Positions 48,837 to 60,500 of a stretch of 64,000 bases of DNA are shown in pieces. The DNA is taken from contig JACSVZ010000015.1 in the NCBI GenBank assembly GCA_014706295.1, forward strand, positions 57,285,535 through 57,349,534, given 5' to 3'. The translations under genes and the position numbers were made by a program. This DNA is from Lycocorax pyrrhopterus obiensis. Taxonomy: Eukaryota; Chordata; Aves; Passeriformes; Paradisaeidae. Below the pieces are notes generated by a model. It was not told the DNA's origin, ran no database searches, and was given only the letters and a program-made list of their open reading frames with translations. Numbering within the stretch: position 1 is the stretch's first letter; each line of letters begins with the position of its first letter.

Positions 48837-50008
48837 GTCTGTGAACCAATGGTGAAACTGTTAATGTAATGAGACTCAGGTTTTTCTGTAGGAAAACAAA
48901 TTTTGTTGAAACAGTTTTTGTGATGTTGGATAAACTGTAAGCTGAGAGGAATCTCACTTAAAGAGAAAAATGTGTTTTCATCTGGAAACAAATTCAAGTA
49001 TACATTTGACTCTAGCAACAGAATAAATGGCTTTTTACAGGCAAGCACACAGGTATTAGGGTTGGAATTCTGTTGAAAAACCTTTTTCAAACTGATACTT
49101 TAGTTGCAGTGTCACTACTTAACCCCTCACCAGCATCACTTATCCTAGTCATACTATTTTCTCCCAAGAAGTGAATGGAGGGCTGCAGAGAATCACCTGT
49201 CCTTGCAGGTCATCAGAAAGTGTCAGTTATCACAGGAATTTCATCAAAGCATCTGTCCTGTTTCACAAAAGTTTGTCAGGAGAGGAGTGTGTAAGTTTGT
49301 ACTTTGATACTTAGAAAACTTACAAATAAAAAAATGTGCTGTGCAATCTGATGCAGAAGGAAGAAAGAGAGGAAGAGTCTTCCGTAAGTTTAAAATAAAA
49401 TTTTCCAGGGTAAAAGGCTTGTGGCCATCATTAGTCAGAGTGTAAGTGTACTTGGAGAAGGGGACAACAAGCTCAGTCTTCATGGAATTCCCATTTGGAT
49501 CTAATGAAGGCATAACAACTCCACTGTGCTTTCTGTCAAGGAACTGCACAGCTGGAAAGGAATGATAGGAATAATTTGGCTCAGATTCCAGGGGAATTTT
49601 CCTGTAAGGGGTTTGGGATGGAAAAATTAATTGGAAAGTGCCAAGAGCCCTTTGGGAAGATCTTTTCTAAGCGACTGTTTGCACAGGAGCATTGCTTCCC
49701 TGCCCAAGTTGCAGAAGGGGGTGGAAGCAGAAATAAATCGGTGTAGTTTATGAACCCCTGGTTGTTATTTGCCCCTTTGAGTACTGCTGGTTGTGTACTG
49801 GGACAGCTCAGGGTAGTGTGATGAATAGATGCTATAATACTGGCTTTCTGCAAATGTTAAATAAGTGATGTTAAAGTAGCTTTTGTAAACAGTGGCTTTG
49901 TCACAAATAAATGCTATATGTTATATAAGGTAGCTTTGTTGTGAAGATGTGGTTTTCTTAATACTTTTTTTCATTCAACCAAAAACTTAGAAATAGCTAT
50001 GAACTATT
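48837..50008. other. Intronic DNA, nothing recognised
   Basis: AT-rich sequence between a CR1 and the solo LTR. Open frames up to 101 codons (minus) have no recognisable domain. Confidence 0.6.
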
Positions 50009-50048
50009 TGCCTGGACCCCTGCTACCGGCATACCAACAGATAAGATA

Positions 50049-50207
50049 ATATGCGTCGCCACAGCGATCTGCTGGGGGCGAGACACGGGAGTACAGCACT
50101 CCATTTAGAAAGGGTTTAAATATGCATCGCCAAAGGGCAACGATCTGCTGGTCAGGAAAACCACCGGAGCAAGATTCCATCCTGAATAGTTACTGGAAGG
50201 GTTTTGA
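50049..50207 (+). repeat. Imperfect direct duplication inside the LTR (71-bp period)
   Basis: ATATGCGTCGCCACAGCGATCTGCTGG in the first unit corresponds to ATATGCATCGCCAAAGGGCAACGATCTGCTGG in the second. Both units end in AAGGGTTT-type sequence. The second is longer through small insertions. Duplicated U3 blocks of this size in retroviral LTRs often act as enhancers; that role is inferred here. Confidence 0.8.
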
Positions 50208-50210
50208 AAA

Positions 50211-50250
50211 TGTATAATTGTTTATGAATATGTATAATTGTTTATGAATA
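50211..50250 (+). repeat. 20-bp tandem repeat inside the LTR
   Basis: Two exact copies of TGTATAATTGTTTATGAATA followed by a partial third (TGTAAT). The AT-rich unit contains TATAAT-like and TTTATGAAT motifs. It lies between the 71-bp duplication and the ATTAAA signal, where a core promoter would be expected. Confidence 0.9.
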
Positions 50251-52210
50251 TGTAATACTCCGAGTGTATGTAAAGGGTGTCTCCAAGATAGCAGGTGTGC
50301 TCTTGTCTGAGCGCCAAAAGCACCCAGCACTGTGACTTTTGCTTTATTGTCTTTGTCCCTTATTGTCCTTTATTAAAATTTTTCAATCCTAACAGGAGAG
50401 TGAACCTTGTTTTTCACAGTAGGATTCTGGCTGGCAGCTGCCACACTGAACCTTTCATTTGTGAGGGAATGTGCCAAGTGGAATGGACTGTGGTGTCCTC
50501 CCCATCCAGTGAGGGTTGTAATCCCCTAAGTGCAAGGGCTGTTGGGCCGTCTGGGTGCTGCTACTGTAGTGCATCACTTGCTGCAAGGTAAGATGTGCCC
50601 TCTCCCTGAAACTGCCTTCATTGGGCACACATGGCCAGGCTCTGGAGCTGCTGACCTTCCTGTTAGAACACCAGATTCAATTCAAATATCACCTTTTTTT
50701 TTAGTGTTGTGGGGTTTTTTGACTCCAGCTCGTTGCAGACAATGCAACCCACTAGATTTATATGCAGGTGCAATTTAGCCTGTGAGTCTAAAGATAATGC
50801 CTAATTTGTTAACACACAGTGTGGAAATCCTGGTATGTTTTCAGCTCTGTAGCTAATGAGCTTTGCAATCAGACCATAATTTAAATCACATAAATCTGTT
50901 GTCCTCTGGGTATTTTTGTGGGATTTTTTTTGTTTGGCTGGTTTTTTTTAAACCTGGCATTCAAATCTGTCATTAAATTAAACATAGCATTATGTTAACC
51001 AGAACGCTGCTCTGTATAGCCTGTAAATGGTTATTTTGCTAAAACAAGGTAAAATATTGCAATTGTTTTGCTTCAGCAAGGATGTAAACAGTCTAATTGG
51101 ATACTGATTAGTTACTGGTGTCATGTGTTGATCAGTTAGAAATCCAAGTGCTGCTGTTTCTCTGCATTTTGGTTGCTTACTGATGTCCTGGAGGTTAAAT
51201 GTGGGTGACCCAGGGTGCACCTTGTTGCACCAGTAGTTCACGTGTCCGCTGTTTCTAAAATACCTTTTACAGGTGAGTGATGCATGCATACATTAATAAA
51301 AAAAAATTGTGTTCAGTGGAAAAATACTCTTCTTGTGTGTGGGTTTTGGTGAAGCAGTTTGATGTACACCAAAGCTTCAAAGGATTTCACTGGCCATGCA
51401 AACAGGAGACATTGTTAGGTTTGTAACTCCTTTGTTGTGACAAACAAGAGGTGCATTAGCTTCTTAAGTTGAGATTATCTCAAATGGAAGTAGCACATTT
51501 GCTGTTTTTGTTTGGTTCAGCTGCAGCAAAAGGGGGTTTCACCTTGGCTGGTTTAAAACTTCAGAATATTTTAACTTGGTTTTGGTTTTGGGGGATAGAA
51601 TGGTTTGCCAGTACTAACAAGCACCTCTCTGTAGCGCTCTTAAAATAACGTGGTTATTTCAATGATTAATAGCATTGCACAGTCTGTTAGAGTGATAACA
51701 CTGGACCACATGATTATAGCTTCTGTTTTTTCTTCTGCAGTTTCAATGTTTTTGTTTATAATTATTTTTTCTTTTAATTTTCTTTTATGGACACATATTT
51801 TGCTTATTAAGCAATCCACTATGCAGTTAAGTACACCACTTGATTATTTTCCAGGTTTGCATCAGCAAGGCTGATGTTACTAATACTTGTTAGGCAAAGC
51901 TACTGTGAGCTTATTCTTGCTACCCTGCTTTGACAAAATAAATTCAGTAGCATTGCCAAAACATCCACAAAGAACTGCAAGCTCTCGTAGGAACTTCTGT
52001 TGGGACTGTTTATCTGCTTAAAGGTAGGCTGTTATTTAAATCCATGATGAATGTACTTGAGGCAGAATATAAACAGTTATGAAAATAAAGTATTAAAGCA
52101 ACTGCATGCCCAATTGTGTACTGTGAGTTAATAAAAAAGAGTCTGCAGAGCAATTGGAGGCTTTGGTACTGTGGAAGGAGAAAACTGCAAAAGGGATCAT
52201 GCATAGGTGC

Positions 52211-52224
52211 GGTGGTGGTGGTGG
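52211..52224. repeat. GGT microsatellite
   Basis: Four GGT units plus a partial one. A similar but shorter GTG run occurs at about 54,150-54,161. Confidence 0.85.
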
Positions 52225-54429
52225 CAGCATCTAAATGAGCAGATTTGTACATGACTCCAGACCGTCCTTCTTCAGGCTTTGGCCAAACTCAAAACTTTTT
52301 AGCCCATGAGGACCATGTCATCATCATTTAGGTGAGAGTCTGTCAGTACCAGAAAAGTCTCAGGCCTGTGGCTGTGCAGTGACTCTGTTTTGAACAGTGG
52401 TGTGAATCGAGTCGAGTGGAAGATAACAGGACTGAATGATAAATGCTTTAACTAGTTCATAGTTTTTTTTTTTTCTTTAATCAAGACAGATGATAAAGAT
52501 GCTCTTTTTTGTGTGTGTCTGATATTGTATCATTTCTATGCTGGAAGTCCTCATGCATCCAGGCAGAGGAAATGGCTCCTAATGAGTAAGTCTCCAGTCA
52601 GACACTGGCTTAATGGATCATAATGGGAATTGAGTGCTTCAGATTTCTTATGGAAAAGGCAGAATCTCTAACAGCTGTTCTTTGAAATATAATCTTTCCT
52701 TCCAGCAAGATGTGAAAGAGATGAGGAAAAGAGTATGTGGAATCAATCCCTGCCAGTTAGATCTCATCTCTTATTGTAGTTTATTCTGCATTGAACACCT
52801 TTGAGTGGATGGTTTATTTCTCCAGCATAGCTGCACTCTTCCATTTTCCACTCTTCCGTTTTCTCCCCAGGACTGTTTCTCACTCCCACCTCCTCTATGG
52901 AAGCACACCTCTTTCTCTCTGTGGCCATGCAAATGATACTGGAGGGATAAGTCAGGAGGAGTGCCTGAATTCAGGGGAGATGAGGGAACAAATCTGCTTA
53001 CAACTCCTTTAATCAAGCAGCAGATGGCTGTGTGATGCCTGAGCCAGGGGTTCTGTGTATCTGCATGAGGCTACAGAAATGGAGGAAGGTAAAGCAGTCA
53101 TGGCAGCCTACCCTGTCTGCAGGTTTTCTGTTTCTGTGTTTCCTACATAATTAACTAGCTCTGCCTGGATCTCTTTGCTCATCATCCAAACAGCTGATTT
53201 CCTGAAAATGCTTCCAGTTTGATTCCAGCCACCTCCAGCTCTCTTGCTTGGATGTTTCTGGAGAGGAGCCCTACCCTAAGCAAGCATTTCAGAATTAACC
53301 ACAGTGGTGGTGGCAGCTTCCTGCTGGCACTGGTGCCCTCAGTGATGACTCCTTGCTTCCTGCACTTTCAGCAGGGCTTTGCCAGACAAAGGGACGACTC
53401 CATAACACTGCAAACCAGAACCAAGTTTTAGTCTGGAATGGTGCACTTGCTCTGGTCCTGTGATGCCAGTTGAGCCAGTCACAGGGTTACATTAAGGAAC
53501 AAAAGCAGCTTCTGTCTGATGGCAGCAGCTTGTTCCATGAAGCATGTGCCTCTTGTTTCTTTTGCAGACTGGCTTGTGGGAAGATGGAGAATTCAGCAAT
53601 AACTGCCTTGCTTCTAGTTTACCAAAAAGTATTTGTGTATCCAGTTGTTTAAGCCATTTAGACTCAATCTGGTGAATGAGTTGCTTAAAGGATGATGATT
53701 AATGTATGCAAACCACATTGTCCAGCTGAAACTTGTTTACCACACTAAAATGTCAACATTATTATCTGCCACTATCTTGAAGTGTTAGTATTTCTGTCTC
53801 CAGACAATGCAGCATTGCTGGAATACCAATGAGGCAGATGCAGTGAGGAGTCAGAGGACTTCTGAAGCTCATAAATGCTTATATAAATCCATGTGTAACA
53901 TTCACGTCATACCTGTCATTTTGGGAAATAATGAAATTTTCGTGCATGTTTCTCAAAATACATGATTTTCTCTTCACTATTTCAAGTGTCTTTATCCATA
54001 TAAGAAGGAATTAAAAAAACCTTACGAAACTTGTAATTAGTTCTCAGGTAATAGAATAGATATTAGGATGTGACTTATGATTGACAAGTGGGAAAATAAC
54101 CTGTTTGTTTAAAATTATGGGTACTACCAAAAGTGTTCAGAGTCTTAAGTGGTGGTGGTGTCTGCAGAAATCTGATTTGTTGTGGTGTGCAACAAGCCAA
54201 TAATTACACACTTGAGAGAAACATGAATTATTTATTTCAGATTTGTGCAATCCAAGGTGCTTGCTGGAATTCCACAAATCAAGCACATCGGCTATCAAAA
54301 TGTTTTACTACTTATACATATTAGCAAGAATAGAATACTAATTAATAGGAGAACTATGTAACTTGTAGCCTAAGAACACTAATTCCTGTCTTCTGTTGGT
54401 TAATGATTCTCTTGCTTCTCATGCAAATT

Positions 54430-54930
54430 AGTCCACTTGCTCAGTCTTTCAATCCTCTTGGGTTGGTGGTCCCGGTCTCCCCCTGCTGGAAGTACCTTTT
54501 ACCCAGTTGGAGCTGATTTCAGCACAGTTGCTCAGTCGGGTTTATCAGTTTCTTCCTTATTTTGAGAGTTCTGCCTGAAGACTGTGGCCCATAAATTATG
54601 CATTCCTCGTGTCCACTATCAGTGGTCATCCTTCTTCCCGAGGTTTGTTAGCCTACCCCTAGGTCTGAGATCACTGAAGCATGTCAAGCCCTAAACTTTG
54701 ACGAGGCAATTCTTCCAACAAGTGGTTTGTTTTTCTAGCACGTGGACATCACTTAGAGCTCGCTTGTTAGCTGCTGTTTCACAGATTAGATCTCCATTCT
54801 TGTTGATTAGGCTTGTAAGTGTACAAAGATCAAACATCAAAGAACATCCTTTCTTAAGAAAATTTTTACATATTCCACATTTTGCAACAGTGAAGGTTTT
54901 TTCCATTTATTCCTTTTAAATTCAGTCTTC
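54430..54930 (-). mobile_element. Possible degraded endogenous-retroviral (ERVL-like) LTR region
   Basis: Read on the minus strand, phrases such as ATGCATAATTTATGGGCCAC (54,581-54,600), AGAAGGATGACCACTGATAG and ACCGGGACCACCAACCC resemble wording I associate with avian ERVL-type LTRs. An open frame of 71 codons (54,691-54,906, minus) lies beside it and has no domain I can name. No terminal TG/CA pair, target duplication or polyadenylation signal could be fixed. This is a hint rather than an identification. Confidence 0.3.
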
Positions 54931-57514
54931 ACCCTGGTTTTAGTGACAAAACACTACTCTACTTCTTAGGCCGGAGCTGTGAAGATACAGCCAGGATACC
55001 TGGGAGCAAAGGCTGCATGTTGCTTCCTAGCCTGGGTCTCTGTACTGAATCCACCTGAAGAGGCAGAGCTTCTTGCTTTCTGGCTTTTACCTCCATGCAA
55101 AAAAAGGAAAGCTTGTGGCAGGGTGGGTGATGCGTGCATTTGCTGCTCATTACCAAATAACAGAGGCCAAGGGACAAATGTGCCAAGACCTAATGAGACA
55201 AGTGCACAGGGAGGCAGAAGGATGAGCACCTTGAACTGATGGGAAATAGTATTTCTGGAGATCAATGCTTTTGGGAGGATTGAATGGGAAGGGGAGGGTA
55301 GAGAGGAAGCATCTTAATTAGCTGGGGTTTTCTGTAGTTTGTTGTTCAGTAGTTTTGGCTCTTCCACAGTGCTGGATAATTTTCCAACATCTGCCATTCC
55401 AATAAGGAATTCTTTACTGTGTGGTATTTCAGGAGTTTTTCTATCAGTATCAGAAATTAATGGCTCATCCTCACTTCTAATTTATATCCTCTACAAAAGC
55501 CTGTTATACTAGATTGTTTGAATTCTAGTCACTCTCTAAGATGTTTTATTGTGTATCTGGTCTAGGGGATAGATAATGATGGTTTGTGCCCACAGTTGTT
55601 ATTACCTGTATCTCCCAGGCTGATCTGGAGGTGAAAATCAAAGTTGTTTGGAAGTAACACCTGGTTGCTGCAGGAACTTTCTGATAAGGATTTTGGAAAA
55701 AGAAAACAAGATGTTAATATCTGAAGGTTGAGCTGAAAATTTGAGCCCAAACTTATACACAGTGTATTTTTAAATCATGTTGGAGTTGTTTACAAGAATT
55801 GTAACTGTAAATTTACAAGCTCCAGTGCAAAAGGCTGTGTGAGATTTGGTCCTCTGCCTCCAAGTCCTGTCCTAGGGCTGCAGGGTGAACCCTCTGCCTG
55901 CTGATAATAACAACACCTACAAAGGGAGAGAACAGTTAGAAGAAACCTCAAAATCCCACAGACAGCACCGCACCTGTGTTATCTGGAAAATTCCAGATAC
56001 TTGCATTGGGTGATCTCATCCCGGGCTGGGGTTTCCTTGTGTGTGTGGTACATGAGATGAGCCTGGTGCTGCAGAGGAGGTGCTGGAGTGTGGTTTGAGC
56101 CGCACAGCTGCTCCTGTAGCCCTCTTCAGTTCAGTCTGCTCTGTAGCAACCTCAGATGTGCCAAAATAAACCCTGCTGAACCACCTTCAGCTGAACTCAG
56201 CAGTTTTAAAGGCTCTGAGGGTCTCTTGTAATGCTTGTTAGCTCTAAAGAGGATTCTTGATTGCTTAGTGCTTTTAGTGCCTTTGTGCTCTTGGCCTGCA
56301 AGCCTCACTGAAAGGACAGAGAGGAGGGAAGATACAGCTCAGGCAGTGAATTAATTTTAGAAAATGCATCTTTCAGAATGCTGGCTGTCAGGGAAACCTC
56401 TGCCTTTTGGAAATATTTCTTAGAGATCTCCAGGAATTGCCACTTCAGGATGTTTCCAAGGTTTCCACTGTAATTGTGTTCTGTCCATAGTTAATCATCA
56501 GCTTTTGCAGGCCAGGTTTGCTCTTAGGTGCTTCCATGGTCATTTTAAACAAGAATCAGCATGTCTGAAATTTGGTATTGTTCTATGCAGTAAGGAGAAT
56601 TGTGGGCTTAAGTGGTCAGAAAACATTGTTTGGTTTAAACATAAAGATTTAATGATCGTTCTTAGATGTAATATTGTTGCTTTACTCTCCCTGTCAGCCT
56701 ATATCTATCTTTTGATAATTCGTAATGAAACATGGGATGCTTTGTAGCTTAATATTTTTAAAGAGTATCTAGCATAGTAAGAGCTTTTGTGTTACAGTGA
56801 TCCAGCTAGTAACAATTAATTGTCCTGAGCTTTCTCCCAGCTCCCTCTTCCAAATGGCCTGAGACCCCGAGCCTTTTAAAAACTCATTTATGGCTCCTTC
56901 TCCCATTATTCTTAATATAATATGCCTTTGCAACGAGTAAATTGTTGCTGTTGTGGCTATAAAATAAACTGCTGAAACAGTTTTTGAATTGGCTATTTTG
57001 TTTGATGTGCACTTGGCTTTTCTTGGATAAGAGAGGTTGCCTTTCTGAACTGGAGTATGTAATACCTGTCCATCGGAAAAAAGAAAGGCAGGAACCTTAA
57101 GGATGGTGGCACACTGGGATTTAGTTTGCTGTTCAAATAGGAATATCTGCAATATTTGGGAGTTTGGATTTGAAGGTCTGATATACACTGGCATTTTAAA
57201 CTAAAAGACAGAATATTATGAGGAATTAAGAGGGGGAATCTAATTAATGCTAAATCTGAAGTATGCTGCTGTGACTAATCCATCCAAGATGTGCATGTTT
57301 GGGTTATTGTGAAGTGACCTTTACAGCATTTGAAGGGCAATAAATATTTGGAAACAATAATTAAAGCTTTATATTGTGATTTGGCATACTTAATATAGTT
57401 TTAGTTGTGCATTGACTTTTCTAAATGCTCTACCTTCTGTGTTATCAGCCAAACAAACCCTTCCATGGCAAAATTTTCTCTGCTTCTTATTCCCTGTTTT
57501 CTTGAAAGTGGTTG

Positions 57515-57530
57515 TTTTTTTTTTTTTTTT
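57515..57530. repeat. T(16) homopolymer
   Basis: An uninterrupted run of 16 T on +, immediately followed by CATTTCCAG. It looks like a polypyrimidine tract with an AG but lacks a coding-like exon behind it. Confidence 0.85.
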
Positions 57531-60500
57531 CATTTCCAGTTAAGATGGAATTGGGTAGTTTTGTGTCGGTGATGAAGGGCTTGGTCCAAACTGCCTAAGG
57601 TCTGATGGCTTACATTCAATGCAGCTGTGTGTGGTGAGCCTAAATGCTCGCTTGGTGGATGTGTGTGCTGCAGGCAGAAGGGAAGCTTCAGAAGAAGTTC
57701 ATCAGGGAGAGCCTCCCACTGAGTCATGAGGTGCAGAAGGACCCTCTTGCTTTCTCAACACCTCCTCCTCACAGAGGAGTCTGGGTGCAGCTGGATCCAA
57801 TCCTAGCCCCAGACTGAGTCAATGTTTATATCTGAAGAGTTATAGAGTATAATTGAACCTTTATGCAATTTTGTCCTGCAGGATTAAGGATGGCAAATCA
57901 AATACATTTATATAAATTATTTCAATTGACTATGATAATGATTAGACTAAAATACATTAATCAGAATTGCAGAGCATCCTGCTATGGTGTTGATTCGCAG
58001 CAGGTGATGTGATCTGTTTGTGCATGTGTTCAATTATTTGTTTAAGAATTGTAATAAGCTGAAAGCAGCCTCATAGAATTCCTCTGATTTTTCAGGAAGT
58101 GTTGCAAAGAAATAATGAAGGTAAACTTTATAAGCAGTCTTAAAAAATAAGTAATTTCCCAATGAGTGATGTTTATGCTTCTGGCGTTAGCCATGTGTGC
58201 ACTCCACATCCTGACCACAGCAGTGTTATTGGATTTGGAAGCTGCAGAAAAGAGCTTATAACTTTTAGTAGGTTTTCAAAGTAATGGTTATGTTGGTAAG
58301 GCTGTAAGAAGTGAGGCGAGGAAGGAAATGTGATAACTCTTATTAGAGCAAAAGAACAAGCAGTGAAAAGTAAAGAAGCTTTCCAAGGCAAGGAAGATGC
58401 TTGTGTCATCTGGCAATATTTTGTAGTGCTCTGGCAAAATGAGGAGCTGTGCTATACTCACTATGCCTTCATGTGGTGTTGAATTTGTTGATAGTAGCTG
58501 AAATCCATATAATATTCTCTTTTTAAGAATATGTGAATTTATTAAATTGTGTTCATTTAATGAGAAAATTAACTATGCTAATATACCTAGGAAGTTTTCA
58601 GAGTTTATTTAGACTTGTTGCACTTTTGATGATGTCTGTCAATGAATCAGATAATATACATTATGCTTAGACATGTAGTTAATTGGGGAACCCTTGGATT
58701 GGCCTGAATAGGGACTTTTAAAAATGGAATTCTAGGATCTAGGGGAAAACAATCTTGCTTAGAAGTATGTACTAGAGCCTGGGCAGAGAGCAAAGTGTAG
58801 TCCATTTTCTGTGTTGTTGCTTTTTTTTCCTTTTTTTGTAGAGATGACAAGAAGAGAGGTCTTAAAATCCCAGTGGTTTACATTTCTGCCACAAATGCAT
58901 GTAATTTGTAAAATTCAGAATTTGTCAATAGGTCTGTTCCTAGGCTTTCCAAGGGTATCACAGCAACCTGCAAAAAGACTGTATACCTCAGGAAAGAAAT
59001 GGCTTTATGTCAACACTGGAAGCACAACCAAGAGACTTTAACCCATTTGGTTTAAAAAAAAAAAAATTCTGGTACTTTGCCTGCACCTTTTTCCTCTGTG
59101 GAGAAGCAATAGGTGCACCTGGCTGTTACACAGGTGCAGCTCGTGCTTCCACATTTCTTAGGTTGAGCAGAAGCCCCTTGGAAAATGAGGTTCAATCCTT
59201 TTATAGCCTTTGTGTTTAACACATCATGTTAAATCTATTTGTCGCTGTCCTCTTGGCAGTGATAAATGGCTTATTGGATCAGAGGTCTGGGATAAATCAA
59301 TAAGGAAGCTTCTCCTTCAGTGTGCATGCATCTGCTGGTACCTGGAGGGATGTGACTGAGTATCAGAGATGAGCTAAAGAACTCTCTAACAACTGGCAAT
59401 CTGCTGTTTTTATCAGATAAGCACGCAAGAGTCCTGGAGGAGTTTAAAAAAACTTAGTTTTAAGCAATTTAGATATAGAGTAGATAAGTAACCACTTCAT
59501 GTAACATCTGTCCAAGGGTAAGACCTCGTGCATAGATCTAAAAGCAGAGGTTGGTGTGGTTATGGAGCCTGGAAAGCTTCTCATCCAAGCAATCACCTGT
59601 GTCAGCACCTCCCTCTGCGCTCACTAGCATGAATAATTTAGCTCTTTGTTAATGTCAGCAAGAACTGTTTTCAAAGCTTCCCTTACATTAACTTTCTAGT
59701 CTTAATACCTGGGCTTCCCTCCTGCACCCCAAAATTACTTACACAGAGGTGATGTCTTTCTTTCATTGCAGCGCCAGAGCTGTGGAGAAAGAAGTGCAGT
59801 GGCAGTGAAGGAAAGTCCACTCCCATCCCTATTCCTCCAAATTCTGATGGCAGTGGAGAGTTGTGGCTTCTCTCACAGCACCTTGACCTTGTCTGTCCAT
59901 TGCTGCTCTGAATGCTGTGTGGAAGATGTGTTGCTGTATACTTTCAGGGTGGTTTTATGTTGTTCACAACGATGGAATGCCACTATAATTTTTATGAAAG
60001 GTTCAGTGTAGGATGTCATTGGGGATTTAGGACTATCTGCTGCCAGGCAAAAGTAGGGATATTTAATCTCTTTCATGTTTGTGCTTCTCAATTTCCTGCT
60101 CTGACTTCCCAAAACATGCTTTATCTTTGCTTCTCAGAACGGCTCAGGGCTCTTGGAGCCAAAGCTCTCGTAAGTCAAGGGCGGCTGATGTGAAGGAAAG
60201 CTGGGGATGGAGGGGCTCACTGGCACTGCTGTTGCTGGGGAGGTTTGCTTTTGGGTCAGCAGTGCTGGTGTTGCTGAGGGAAGGGGAAAAGAGGCAGAGA
60301 AGGTTATTTAGGAGCATGTCAGGGCTGAGTGATGCCAGTGCTAGCTCTAACACAGCAGCCCTGGTAGCAGTAGGAGGGTGGTGGCTTGGTGGTGAGGCAA
60401 TTGAGTGTGATCATGAGTCCTTCTCCTTGTACCATGTGCATTGCACTGAAAATAAATTCCCAGGCTTTTTGAAGTAGGAGGAAATATTAAATTAAGGGGA

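Larger units (their letters stand above)
50009..50418 (+). mobile_element. Solo LTR of an endogenous retrovirus (probable)
   Basis: A block of about 410 bp, distinct from its surroundings, can be bounded by TG (50,009) and CA (50,418). It has an ATTAAA polyadenylation-type signal at 50,372-50,377 followed by the tail CCTAACAGGAGAGTGAACC, an arrangement I know from LTR ends of passerine endogenous retroviruses. Within the presumed U3 are a 71-bp imperfect duplication (50,049-50,119 and 50,120-50,207) and a 20-bp tandem repeat (50,211-50,250). I see no internal retroviral genes on either side, so it looks like a solo LTR left by recombination. A clear target-site duplication is not visible with these ends, so the boundaries may be off by several bases. 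Confidence 0.7.

Noticed and set aside
48085..49090. Minus-strand frames of 146 and 183 codons
   Set aside because: They are translations of a CR1 3' end and its flanks in a non-coding orientation relative to any intact LINE protein.
50580..50600. Strong splice-donor-like AAGGTAAGA after an open stretch
   Set aside because: There is no upstream acceptor plus coding-like exon, and isolated donor matches are frequent in introns.
54149..54162. GTG run as a second GGT microsatellite
   Set aside because: Only three to four units with interruptions, too short to list as a separate repeat.
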